Shown here: in pieces, positions 6,964 to 13,706 of the stretch | Numbering within the stretch: the first letter of the stretch is position 1 | Layout of the letters: the number at the start of each line of letters is the position of its first letter | Origin: PALSA-660 sp036508875 | GTDB taxonomy: Bacteria; Actinomycetota; Coriobacteriia; Anaerosomatales; PALSA-660 | Reading direction: 5' to 3' | Length of the DNA: 14,333 nucleotides | NCBI GenBank assembly: GCA_036508875.1 | Contig: DATCGP010000041.1 | Span: forward strand, 1 to 14,333 | Position numbers and translations under genes: made by a program | The notes under the pieces: model-generated | Database searches by the model: none | Seen by the model: only the letters and a program-made list of their open reading frames with translations | Told to the model about the DNA's origin: nothing

Positions 6964-7749
6964 ATGGACACGACGCGCGACATACCCCGGACGATGCCAG
7001 CCCTGTTCATCGGGCACGGCTCGCCCATGAACGCCATCGAGAACAACCCGTTCAGTCGCTCGCTCGAGCGGCTGGCGCAGGATCTTCCGAGACCGCGGGC
7101 GATCCTGTGCGTGTCGGCGCACTGGCAGACGCGGGGCACGCACGTGACCGGCGAGGTGCGCCCGCGGACGATCCACGACTTCGGCGGGTTCCCGCAGGAA
7201 CTCTACGACGTCCGCTACCCCGCGCCGGGCGATCCGGTGCTCGCCGGACAGGTCGCGGACCTCGTGGGCGGTGCGGTCGACGGTTCCTAGGGGTTCGACC
7301 GCGGCTCATGGGCGGTCATCCGTCGCATCTACCCGGACGCGGACATCCCGATGATCGAGCTCTCATTGGACGCGGGAGCGTCCACGGCCGAGCACTTCGA
7401 GATTGGACGGCTTCTCGGTCCGCTGCGCGACGACGGTGTCCTGATAGTCGGCAGTGGCAACATCGTCCACAACCTCATGGCGATCCGATGGGAGGACGGC
7501 GCTCCTCCGTACCCGTGGGCCGTCGAGTTCGACGGATGGGTGCGTGACCGCTTGCTTGCCGCCGATGACGCCGCTCTGATCGACTACCTGTCGCTCGGCG
7601 ACGTGGCGCGACACGCTCACCCCACGAACGAGCACTACCTCCCGCTGCTGTACGCGGCTGCGCCGCGGCGCGAAGGCGAGCCGCTGTCGTTCTTCCACGA
7701 GGGCATCGAGATGGGCAGCATGTCGATGAGGGGTGTGCGGATCGGGTGA
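6964..7749 (+). pseudogene. DODA/YgiD-type class III extradiol ring-cleavage dioxygenase, interrupted by an in-frame TAG
   Basis: Across the interruption the frame encodes 261 codons, the usual length of the DODA (4,5-DOPA dioxygenase, YgiD) family of non-haem metal dioxygenases. Codons 1-108 carry FIGHGSPMNAIE (H18), SAHW (H53) and IHDFGGFPQELYD. Codon 109 (7288-7290) is TAG. The same frame then continues with GFDRGSWAVI, YPDADIPMIELSLD, GSGNIVHNL (H169), NEHYLPL (H224) and EGIEMGS. In YgiD the corresponding site reads WGFDHGSW, so the TAG stands for a TGG Trp codon. A second change in the same block puts Arg113 where the family has His, and the stretch just before looks a few residues short. 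The start at 6964 has GGAGGG 5 bases upstream. Five intact genes here end in TAG, so the codon is an ordinary stop. The gene is either decaying, altered by a sequencing error, or makes two fragments (a restart ATG exists at 7351). Confidence 0.85.
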
Positions 7750-7757
7750 GATCTGTT

Positions 7758-7779
7758 GCGCTGCGTGTCCGCGCAGCGC
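7758..7779. terminator. Bidirectional terminator hairpin between convergent genes
   Basis: GCGCTGCG at 7758-7765 pairs perfectly with CGCAGCGC at 7772-7779 around a 6-base loop. It fills the 35-base gap between the dioxygenase stop and the stop of the opposing PEBP-like gene. The position and perfect 8-bp GC stem fit a terminator serving both strands. A clear T-run is missing on both sides. Confidence 0.55.
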
Positions 7780-7784
7780 TCCCG

Positions 7785-8258
7785 CTAGCGGCCGAACCGC
7801 CCCACCAGAGCGACGTTCTCGAGCACATGCCCCGACATCGCGGCCCGCACGTCCTCCCACGACGTGTCGGTCCCGACGTCCAGGTTCGCGACGTCCAGCG
7901 CGTAAAGGTTCGCGACGTAGTCGTGGACGCCGCTGCCGACCGGCGGTTGCGGTCCGCCGTATCCGCGGTGGCCGCTCGTGTTCTGGAGTTCGAGGGCAGG
8001 GAACGGGATTCCGAACGGGCGTGATGCGCCCTCAGGCAGGTGGCGAGTCTCCGGCGGGATGTCGGCCACGAGCCAGTGCACCCATCCGTGCGCGACGGGA
8101 TGCGTGTCGATGATCGCGAGCACGAAGGAGCGGGTCGCCGGAGGCGGGTCGTCCCACGCCAGCGGCACCGACACGCCTGTGCCTCCCATCACGCTCATGG
8201 TGGCGAAGCGCGCGGGCATCGTCTCGCCATCGCTGTAGGCCGGGCTCGTGAGCTTCAT
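7785..8258 (-). CDS. YbhB/YbcL family (PEBP, Raf kinase inhibitor-like) protein
   Basis: The 157-residue protein matches the bacterial phosphatidylethanolamine-binding protein family, small ligand-binding proteins of unsettled bacterial function. Seen are PLAWDDPPPATRSFVLAIID at 32-51, HGWVHWLVADIPP at 57-69, LPEGA at 74-78, GYGGPQPP at 99-106 and VHDYVANLYALD at 111-122. These together outline the anion-binding pocket (D51, H61, H112). Two variations from the common pattern are visible: the usual DPDAP is DTHPVAHG, and the Cys commonly found in GPCPP is Gln104. No signal peptide is present, so it should be cytoplasmic. The ATG at 8258 is chosen for AGGAGGG upstream at good spacing; the 18 extra codons upstream do not resemble the family. 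The gene is convergent with the interrupted dioxygenase and divergent from the SRP RNA gene. Confidence 0.92.
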   Translation of the reverse strand: MKLTSPAYSDGETMPARFATMSVMGGTGVSVPLAWDDPPPATRSFVLAIIDTHPVAHGWVHWLVADIPPETRHLPEGASRPFGIPFPALELQNTSGHRGYGGPQPPVGSGVHDYVANLYALDVANLDVGTDTSWEDVRAAMSGHVLENVALVGRFGR

Positions 8259-8291
8259 CGGACAGTCCCTCCTGGGCGTCACTACTACCCA

Positions 8292-8311
8292 TGTGCATAC
8301 CCCGATGCGCA
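8292..8311. promoter_or_regulatory. Interrupted dyad upstream of the PEBP-like gene, possible operator
   Basis: TGTGCAT at 8292-8298 and ATGCGCA at 8305-8311 form an inverted repeat with one mismatch and a 6-base centre. It lies 34 to 53 bases upstream of the PEBP-like start, within the gap shared with the SRP RNA gene. The spacing and symmetry resemble a dimeric repressor site, but no regulator is identified. Confidence 0.25.
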
Positions 8312-8355
8312 CCTTTCGTCGCCTCCCGGCGCGGCGAGTCGCGACCCACCCGTGC

Positions 8356-8361
8356 TAGACT
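8356..8361 (+). promoter_or_regulatory. Probable promoter -10 element of the SRP RNA gene (extended TGC-TAGACT)
   Basis: TAGACT at 8356-8361 with an upstream TG at 8353-8354 forms an extended -10 element, placing transcription start around 8368-8370. That is just upstream of the SRP RNA stem. No good -35 is visible at 17 bases, which is acceptable for an extended -10 promoter. Confidence 0.45.
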
Positions 8362-8380
8362 ACGCACTCGTCCGGCGCCT

Positions 8381-8477
<97 letters not shown>

Positions 8478-8479
8478 GG

Positions 8480-8514
8480 GCGCCTCGCATCTTCCTCACC
8501 ATCCCGCGAGGTGC
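8480..8514 (+). terminator. Hairpin after the SRP RNA gene, possible terminator
   Basis: GCGCCTCGC at 8480-8488 pairs with GCGAGGTGC at 8506-8514 (9 positions, one G-T wobble) around a 17-base loop, directly after the SRP RNA closing stem. It may end the SRP transcript before the separate dnaX promoter. The loop is long and no T-run follows, so this is tentative. Confidence 0.3.
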
Positions 8515-8561
8515 TGCGCAGTTGCGGCCATCCGCCCCGCCACGGTGTCGGTGCGCACTTG

Positions 8562-8567
8562 TATACT
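8562..8567 (+). promoter_or_regulatory. Probable dnaX operon promoter -10 element (TATACT)
   Basis: TATACT at 8562-8567 is close to the sigma-70 -10 consensus and stands out in this GC-rich DNA. It predicts a start near 8574 and an untranslated leader of about 50 bases. The leader contains GCGGA-CA-TCCGC (8574-8585) and GGAAA-N5-TTTCC (8604-8618). No clear -35 is visible at the standard spacing. Confidence 0.45.
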
Positions 8568-8625
8568 TCATCCGCGGACATCCGCTCGTGCTCGTGCCAC
8601 TCCGGAAAGGCCGTTTCCACCGCCC

Positions 8626-10422
8626 ATGGCGCACCAGTCCCTCTATCGCGTGTACCGGCCACAGACCTTCGGCGACGTCGTCGGTCAGGCGCACGTCACG
8701 CGCACCCTGCGCAATGCGGTCGCTGAGAACTCCGTAGCGCATGCCTACCTGTTCTCCGGCCCGCGCGGCACCGGCAAGACGACCACCGCGCGCATCCTCG
8801 CGAAGGCGCTCGACTGCGAGAAAGGCCCCACCCCGGACCCGGACAACACCTGCGATGCGTGTCGCGAGATCACCGATGGCCGCTACGCGGACGTCTACGA
8901 GCTCGACGCGGCGTCGCGCACCGGCGTCGACGCCCTGCGCGAAGAGGTCATCAGCAAGGTCAACTACGCGGCCACGCACGGCGGCTACAAGGTCTACATC
9001 ATCGACGAGGTCCACATGCTCTCGACCTCCGCGTTCAACGCGTTGCTCAAGACGCTTGAGGAGCCGCCGCCCAAGACGGTCTTCGTGCTGTGCACCACGC
9101 ATCCGCACAAGGTGCCGGAGACGATCCTTTCCCGCTGCCAGCGGTTCGACTTCCGTCGCATCGGCACCGACGACATCGTCGGACGCCTGGCCGCGATCGC
9201 CGCTTCCGAGAAGATCTCGGTGGAGGAGGGGACGCTTCCCCTCATCGCGCGGCACGCCGCCGGCGGGATGCGCGACGCGATCGGCACGCTGGACCAGCTC
9301 GCGTCGTTCACCGGCGGCTCCATCACGGTGGCCGATGTCGAAGGGCTGCTCGGTGAGGTCGACACCGCACGGCTCTTCGAGGTCACCGAACTGATCGCGG
9401 ACCGCGATGTCGCGGGCCTGTTCGCCTTCGTCGCCGATCTCGTCGAGTCCGGCCATGACGTGGCGGAGTTCGTCCGCGCGCTCATCGGGCATGTCCGCGA
9501 CCTGTTCGTGCTGGCCGCCACAACGGAGACCGCCGGCATCGTCGACGTCACCGAGTCCGACGCGGCGCGCCTGCGCACCCAGGCGGCGCAGTTCGACATC
9601 GACCGGCTCGCCCGCGTGCTCGATGAACTCGGGCGCGTCGCGGGCGAGCTGCGCTGGGCGCCCGACAACCGGCTCGCACTCGAGGTCGCGCTCGCGCGGA
9701 TCGCTCGCCCGGAGTCCGACCTGACGCTCGAGTCACTCGCGGAGCGCGTGGCCGCCCTCGAGGCGGGAGCGCCGGTCCGCGCCGCCGCGCCGAAGCCGGC
9801 GGCTCCAGTCGAGAAGCCCGCATCGATCCCGAAGTCCGAGAAGCCTGTCGCACCCGCCGCCTATCCCACACCCGCGCCCGTACCCGCGCCCGCGCGGGAG
9901 ACCGCTCCGGTCGTGCCCGCGCGCGCACCTGCGCCCACACCTGCTGCGGCGGCCAAGCCTGCTGCGGCCCCCGCGCGCCGCCCCGCGCCTCCCGCGTTCG
10001 ACGTCGCCGAGCTGCGCCGTCGCTGGAAGGACGTGCTGCGCGAGGTCAAGACGGTGCGGCCCGCCGCGAGCAAGATGTTCATGAACACCGAGGCCGACCT
10101 CGACGGCGACACCATCGTCGTGGAGTTCCAGCCCGAGGCCCGCGTCTTCAAGAGCATGGCGGAGGACGCGGACGTGACCGCGCTGCTGCGCAACTCGGTC
10201 CAGGCGGTCCTCGGGTGGCACGTCGCGGTCCGATACCAGCTCGGCAGGGGCGGCGTCCGCGCCGAGGACATCGATGACGGCGAGCCGGGCGTGCCGGCCA
10301 GCGGCGGCGTGTCCCCAGCGGTCTCCGGCGATCAGGATTCGATCGACCGCATGCTGAGCGAAGGGCTCGGCGCGCAGGTCGTGAGCGAGACAGACAAGAC
10401 CCCGGGAAAGGGATCCAAGTGA
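8626..10422 (+). CDS. dnaX: DNA polymerase III subunit gamma/tau
   Basis: This 598-residue protein is the AAA+ clamp-loader ATPase of the replicative polymerase. Visible elements are SLYRVYRPQTFGDVVGQ at 5-21, Walker A GPRGTGKT at 45-52 (K51), Walker B YIIDEVH at 124-130, LKTLEEPP at 141-148, and the SRC arginine-finger motif ILSRCQRFDF at 167-176. The zinc module keeps C64, C76 and C79, but the position of the usual fourth Cys is Asp73. A long Pro/Ala-rich linker spans about 385-455, followed by a C-terminal domain (about 460-560) as in tau, where contacts to helicase and polymerase are expected. ATG 8626 is chosen because homology begins with it; the 27 upstream codons are unlike the family. 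Its ribosome binding site is weak: GGAAAGG is 15 bases away and could pair with TTTCC. The stop overlaps the ybaB start by 4 bases. No frameshift site for a short gamma form is evident. Confidence 0.97.
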   Translation: MAHQSLYRVYRPQTFGDVVGQAHVTRTLRNAVAENSVAHAYLFSGPRGTGKTTTARILAKALDCEKGPTPDPDNTCDACREITDGRYADVYELDAASRTGVDALREEVISKVNYAATHGGYKVYIIDEVHMLSTSAFNALLKTLEEPPPKTVFVLCTTHPHKVPETILSRCQRFDFRRIGTDDIVGRLAAIAASEKISVEEGTLPLIARHAAGGMRDAIGTLDQLASFTGGSITVADVEGLLGEVDTARLFEVTELIADRDVAGLFAFVADLVESGHDVAEFVRALIGHVRDLFVLAATTETAGIVDVTESDAARLRTQAAQFDIDRLARVLDELGRVAGELRWAPDNRLALEVALARIARPESDLTLESLAERVAALEAGAPVRAAAPKPAAPVEKPASIPKSEKPVAPAAYPTPAPVPAPARETAPVVPARAPAPTPAAAAKPAAAPARRPAPPAFDVAELRRRWKDVLREVKTVRPAASKMFMNTEADLDGDTIVVEFQPEARVFKSMAEDADVTALLRNSVQAVLGWHVAVRYQLGRGGVRAEDIDDGEPGVPASGGVSPAVSGDQDSIDRMLSEGLGAQVVSETDKTPGKGSK

Positions 10423-10745
10423 AGCCGAACATGAATCAGGCGCAGGCGATGAAGCAGCTCCAGCGCGCACAGGCCGAGATGGCGCGCGTCCAGGAGGAGT
10501 TGAAGTCCGATCTGGTGACCGCTTCGGCCGGCGGCGGCGCCGTCAAAGTCTCCGTCACCGGCGACCTGACCGTGACCGATGTCGTGATCGATCCCCGCGC
10601 CGTGGACCCTGAGGACGTCGCCATGCTCCAGGACCTGGTCGTCGCGGCGGTCAACGAGGCGATGCGCCAGGCGCAGGAGCTCTCCAACGCGAAGATGCAG
10701 CGTGTCATGGGCGGCATGGGCCTTCCCGGCGGACTCGGCTTCTAG
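10419..10745 (+). CDS. YbaB/EbfC family nucleoid-associated protein
   Basis: The 108-residue protein fits the YbaB/EbfC family of small dimeric DNA-binding proteins encoded between dnaX and recR in many bacteria. An N-terminal charged helix rich in Gln, Met and Ala (about 5-30) is followed by the conserved AGGGAVKVSVTGDLTVTDVVID strands, DPEDVAMLQDLVVAAVNEA at 64-82, and a Met/Gly-rich C-terminus. The GTG start overlaps the dnaX stop as GTGA and has AAAGGA upstream; an ATG 12 bases further on is a possible alternative. The position between dnaX and recR supports the assignment. Confidence 0.95.
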   Translation: MKPNMNQAQAMKQLQRAQAEMARVQEELKSDLVTASAGGGAVKVSVTGDLTVTDVVIDPRAVDPEDVAMLQDLVVAAVNEAMRQAQELSNAKMQRVMGGMGLPGGLGF

Positions 10746-10749
10746 GCCC

Positions 10750-11349
10750 ATGTCCTACTACGCCGAACCGATCGCCCACCTTCTCGAGGAACTCGAGCGC
10801 CTCCCGGGCATCGGCCCGAAGTCCGCGCAGAGGCTCGCGTTCCACATACTCAAAGGCGACGACGCCTCGGCGCAGAGGCTGGCGGACGCGCTCGTGGAGG
10901 TCAAACGCCAGATCCACTTCTGCTCGAGGTGCTTCAACTTCGCGTCAGAGGACCTGTGCGAGTACTGCGCCGATGGCGGGCGCGATGTCTCGATCGTCTG
11001 CGTGGTCGAGGAGCCGCGCGACGTCGTCGCGGTCGAGCGCACCGGTGAGTTCCGGGGCGTCTACCACGTGCTCCAGGGGGCTATCTCGCCGATCGACGGC
11101 ATCGGGCCCGAGCAGCTCAAGGTCCACGAGCTGATCGCCCGGCTCGCCGACGGGACGGTGACCGAGGTCGTCATGGCCACGAACCCGAACGTCGAGGGTG
11201 AGACCACCGCGCTCTATCTCTCCCGGCTCATCAAGCCGCTGGGTATCAAGGTCACGCGCATCGCGTCCGGGCTGCCCGTAGGCGGCGATCTGGAGTTCGC
11301 CGACGAGGTCACACTCGGCCGTGCCCTGGAGGCGCGCCGGGAGATGTAG
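10750..11349 (+). CDS. recR: Recombination mediator protein RecR
   Basis: This 199-residue protein acts with RecO (and RecF) to load RecA onto SSB-coated single-stranded DNA in gap repair. The N-terminal helix-hairpin-helix is LERLPGIGPKSAQRLAFHIL at 15-34. The zinc finger has C58, C61, C70 and C73. The Toprim domain follows from about 81, with VVEEPRD at 85-91 and ATNPNVEGETTALYL at 143-157. The C-terminal ASGLPVGGDLEFADEVTLGRAL is the family ending. ATG 10750 is chosen because homology begins there and the length is standard; it lies 4 bases after the ybaB stop, with only a weak ribosome binding site, suggesting translational coupling. A hairpin follows the stop. Confidence 0.97.
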   Translation: MSYYAEPIAHLLEELERLPGIGPKSAQRLAFHILKGDDASAQRLADALVEVKRQIHFCSRCFNFASEDLCEYCADGGRDVSIVCVVEEPRDVVAVERTGEFRGVYHVLQGAISPIDGIGPEQLKVHELIARLADGTVTEVVMATNPNVEGETTALYLSRLIKPLGIKVTRIASGLPVGGDLEFADEVTLGRALEARREM

Positions 11350-11352
11350 GCG

Positions 11353-11372
11353 GCGCGGCCGTCCGGCCGCGC
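11353..11372 (+). terminator. Terminator hairpin after recR
   Basis: GCGCGGCC at 11353-11360 pairs perfectly with GGCCGCGC at 11365-11372 around a 4-base loop (GTCC), 3 bases after the recR stop. TT and a pyrimidine-rich stretch follow. The tight GC stem directly after the last gene of the dnaX operon suits an intrinsic terminator in high-GC DNA. Confidence 0.6.
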
Positions 11373-11489
11373 TTCCGCTACGCCCCGTGTTTCATTCGCG
11401 GTTTCAAACGCGCCCATCTTCCAGCATTTGTCTACCGTTCACCGACGATTCGTGCTCATTGGCGGAGCCGTTGACCCCGCATGCCGTGC

Positions 11490-11532
11490 GCGCGCGCGTA
11501 TCTTGGGCGGACACTCACGGATACGCCCGCGC
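11490..11532. promoter_or_regulatory. Long inverted repeat in the por operon leader, candidate operator or leader hairpin
   Basis: Thirteen bases at 11490-11502 (ending GCGTATC) are mirrored at 11520-11532 (starting GATACGC) with a single mismatch, around a 17-base spacer. The inner 7 bp are perfect. The element ends 78 bases before the porG start, inside the 261-base gap after recR. It may be a dimeric regulator site, or a stable hairpin in the transcript. A second small hairpin, CGGAC-GTGG-GTCCG, follows at 11551-11564. I see no well-spaced -35/-10 pair in this gap. Confidence 0.45.
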
Positions 11533-11610
11533 ACGCGCAAGCGAGGCGCGCGGACGTGGGTCCGAACCACCGGACGGGCATGTCGTTCTCAACGTACGAA
11601 GGGGGCTGGT

Positions 11611-12186
11611 ATGCACCAGCAGCTGACGGAGATCCGTTGGCATGCCCGGGCGGGCCAGGGAGCTGTCACCGCGGCGAAGCTCGTCGCCGAGACCGCGCTC
11701 GAGCTCGACCGGTACATCCAGGCGATGCCGGAATACGGTCCCGAGCGCATGGGCGCGCCGATACAGGCGTTCACCCGCATCAGTGAGAGCCCGATCGAGA
11801 TCCACAACAACATCGAGTTCCCGGATGTCGTCGTGGTGCTCGATGAGACCCTGCTGCCGATCGTGGACGTGGCGAACGGCCTGGCCGACGACGGAGTGCT
11901 GATCATCAACACGTGCACCCCTCCCGACGCGGTCCGCGCGGCGCTGCACATCCAGCACGCGAGAGTGGCGTGCGTCGACGCGTCCGGCATCTCCCAGGAC
12001 ACGCTGAAGCGCGACATGCCGAACACCCCGATGATCGGCGCGCTCGCGAAGCTGACCGGGCTGTTCACGCTCGACCAGATCACGGCGCACCTGATCAAGA
12101 CGTTCGGCAAGAAGTTCAGCCAGGAGGTCATCGACCAGAACGTCGCGGCCGTGACCCGCGCGTACGAGGAGGTGCAGGCCTCGTGA
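11611..12186 (+). CDS. porG: Pyruvate (2-oxoacid):ferredoxin oxidoreductase, gamma subunit
   Basis: The 191-residue protein is the gamma subunit of the thiamine-diphosphate, CoA-dependent 2-oxoacid:ferredoxin oxidoreductase, which reversibly converts pyruvate to acetyl-CoA, CO2 and reduced ferredoxin. The N-terminal RWHARAGQGAVTAAKL at 9-24 corresponds to the conserved RWHGRGGQG, here with two Gly-to-Ala changes. PEYGPERMGAPIQAFTRIS at 40-58 is the second family block, and DVVVVLDETLL at 72-82 the third. The ATG has AAGGGGG 6 bases upstream. It is the first gene of a gamma-delta-alpha-beta operon; its stop overlaps the delta start by 4 bases. A relative acting on branched 2-oxoacids cannot be fully excluded, though the alpha and beta sequences favour pyruvate. 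Confidence 0.93.
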   Translation: MHQQLTEIRWHARAGQGAVTAAKLVAETALELDRYIQAMPEYGPERMGAPIQAFTRISESPIEIHNNIEFPDVVVVLDETLLPIVDVANGLADDGVLIINTCTPPDAVRAALHIQHARVACVDASGISQDTLKRDMPNTPMIGALAKLTGLFTLDQITAHLIKTFGKKFSQEVIDQNVAAVTRAYEEVQAS

Positions 12187-12503
12187 GCTGGGACATCTCG
12201 GGTATGGCCGACTGGAAGGCCGACGACTTCCCCATAGGCGCCGTCATCCCGGACTCCGGGAACTCGCGCGACTACGTGACCGGCGGCTGGCGCAGCCAGC
12301 GCCCGGTGCGCGACGACGCCAAGTGCACGCAGTGCCTCTTCTGCTGGATCTACTGTCCTGACACCGCGGTGAAGGTCGAAGGCGAGAAGGTCACCGACTT
12401 CAACCTCGACCACTGCAAGGGTTGCGGTGTGTGCGCGAAGGCGTGCCCCTCGGACGCGATCACGATGGTGCCCGAAGGCTGCGAACTGCCGGAGGTGGGC
12501 TGA
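12183..12503 (+). CDS. porD: Pyruvate (2-oxoacid):ferredoxin oxidoreductase, delta (ferredoxin-like) subunit
   Basis: This 106-residue protein carries two [4Fe-4S] clusters that pass electrons from the catalytic subunits to ferredoxin. The first cluster motif has C48, C51, C54 and C58 followed by Pro; the second has C78, C81, C84 and C88 followed by Pro. The order 2-2-3 plus Pro is classic 2[4Fe-4S] ferredoxin. The N-terminal 45 residues (WKADDFPIGAVI, then GGWRSQRPV) are the extension typical of the POR delta subunit. The GTG start overlaps the porG stop as GTGA and has GAGGAGG about 10 bases upstream. It is followed 2 bases after its stop by porA. Confidence 0.95.
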   Translation: MSWDISGMADWKADDFPIGAVIPDSGNSRDYVTGGWRSQRPVRDDAKCTQCLFCWIYCPDTAVKVEGEKVTDFNLDHCKGCGVCAKACPSDAITMVPEGCELPEVG

Positions 12504-12505
12504 CG

Positions 12506-13693
12506 ATGCCGACTCAGAAGACCGTAGCCCAGACCGGGAACGTGCTCGTCGCCGATGCGATGCGCCAGTGCGCGCCGGACATGATGGCCGCGTACCCGAT
12601 CACCCCGCAGACGACGATCGTCGAAGAGTTCGCGAAGTTCGTCGCGAACGGCCGCGTCCATACCGAGTACGTGACGGTGGAGTCCGAGCACTCGGCGATG
12701 AGCGCCTGCGTGGGCGCGTCCGCCGCCGGCGCCCGCGTCATGACCGCCACGTCGTCGCAGGGGCTCGCGCTCATGTGGGAGGAGTTGCACGTCGCCTCCG
12801 GCATGCGGCTGCCGATCGTCATGGCCAACGCGAACCGCGCGCTTTCAGCACCGATCAACATCCACTGCGACCACAGCGACATCATGGGCGCTCGCGACAC
12901 CGGCTGGCTGATCCTGTTCGCGGAGACAGCGCAGGAGGCCTACGACAACACGATCATGGCGGTGCGGATCGCCGAGCATCCGGACGTGCTGTTGCCGGTC
13001 ATGAGCGCGCTCGACGGCTTCATCACCACGCACTCGATCGACCGCGCCGAAGTCATGGACGACGCGACGGTCACGGAGTTCGTCGGCACCTACGTGCCGC
13101 GTAACGCGCTGCTGGACATCGAGCACCCCGTGAGCCACGGCAACTTCGCAGGGCTCGGCGGACCGTACTTCGAGTTCAAGAAGTCGCAGCGGCTCGCGAT
13201 GGACCGCGCCCACGGTGTCGTCAAGGCGGTCGGCGCCGAGTGGTCCGCGATCACCGGCCGTCTCTTCGGCATGATCGAAACGTTCGGGATGGACGACGCG
13301 GAGTTCGCGATCGTGGTCATCGGCTCGACCGCGGGCAACGCCCGCCACGTGGCGCGCGAACTGCGCGCCAACGGTGTGAAGGCCGGCGTCGTCAAGGTGC
13401 GCTGCTTCCGTCCGTTCCCGGCCGAGGAGCTCGCGGAGGCGCTTTCGGGCGTCAAGGCGGTCGCAGTGATGGACCGCAGCGAGAGCTTCGGCGCTGAGGG
13501 CGGTCCGCTTTTCCTCGAGGTGCGGAGCGCGCTGTACGACCTTGCGACGCACGTGCCGATCGTGGACTACATCTACGGGCTCGGTGGCTCGGACGTGAAG
13601 ACCGAGCTGATGGACCGTGTGTTCTCTGACCTGTCCGACATCGCGTCCGGTGCGAAGGCCCCCGCGGGCCTCACGTACCTGGGCGCCCGGTAG
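12506..13693 (+). CDS. porA: Pyruvate (2-oxoacid):ferredoxin oxidoreductase, alpha subunit
   Basis: The 395-residue protein has the alpha-subunit layout: domain I with AAYPITPQTTIVEEF at 28-42, the ESEHSAMSACVGASAAGARV segment at 59-78 that holds the thiamine-activating glutamate, and TSSQGLALMWEELHVASG at 82-99. Next come NRALSAPINIHCDHSDIMGARDTGW at 110-134, in two adjoining blocks typical of PorA, and the C-terminal transketolase-like domain II with VIGSTAGNA at 271-279 and VKVRCFRPFP at 296-305. The ATG has GGAGGTG 8 bases upstream. It is 2 bases after porD and 13 before porB. Length and motifs are complete. Confidence 0.95.
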   Translation: MPTQKTVAQTGNVLVADAMRQCAPDMMAAYPITPQTTIVEEFAKFVANGRVHTEYVTVESEHSAMSACVGASAAGARVMTATSSQGLALMWEELHVASGMRLPIVMANANRALSAPINIHCDHSDIMGARDTGWLILFAETAQEAYDNTIMAVRIAEHPDVLLPVMSALDGFITTHSIDRAEVMDDATVTEFVGTYVPRNALLDIEHPVSHGNFAGLGGPYFEFKKSQRLAMDRAHGVVKAVGAEWSAITGRLFGMIETFGMDDAEFAIVVIGSTAGNARHVARELRANGVKAGVVKVRCFRPFPAEELAEALSGVKAVAVMDRSESFGAEGGPLFLEVRSALYDLATHVPIVDYIYGLGGSDVKTELMDRVFSDLSDIASGAKAPAGLTYLGAR

Positions 13694-13706
13694 AGGGGAG
13701 CGGACA

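Noticed and set aside
7288..7290. TAG read as pyrrolysine or another recoded amino acid in the dioxygenase
   Set aside because: At least five intact genes here (tautomerase, FMN reductase, ybaB, recR, porA) end in TAG. The expected residue is Trp, not Lys-like, and no pyrrolysine genes or downstream recoding structure were seen. A nonsense change or sequence error is simpler.
9760..9990. Repetitive CCCGCGCC-type sequence as a DNA repeat or mobile element remnant
   Set aside because: It encodes the Pro/Ala-rich linker of DnaX in frame; the repetition comes from low-complexity protein sequence.
8626..10422. Programmed frameshift producing a short gamma form of DnaX
   Set aside because: No A-rich slippery run with a following stimulatory stem was found in the expected region, so I do not claim a gamma product.
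11471..11504. TTGACC and TATCTT as a -35/-10 promoter pair for the por operon
   Set aside because: The spacer is 22 bases, too long for a normal sigma-70 type promoter, and the -10 candidate lies inside the inverted repeat.
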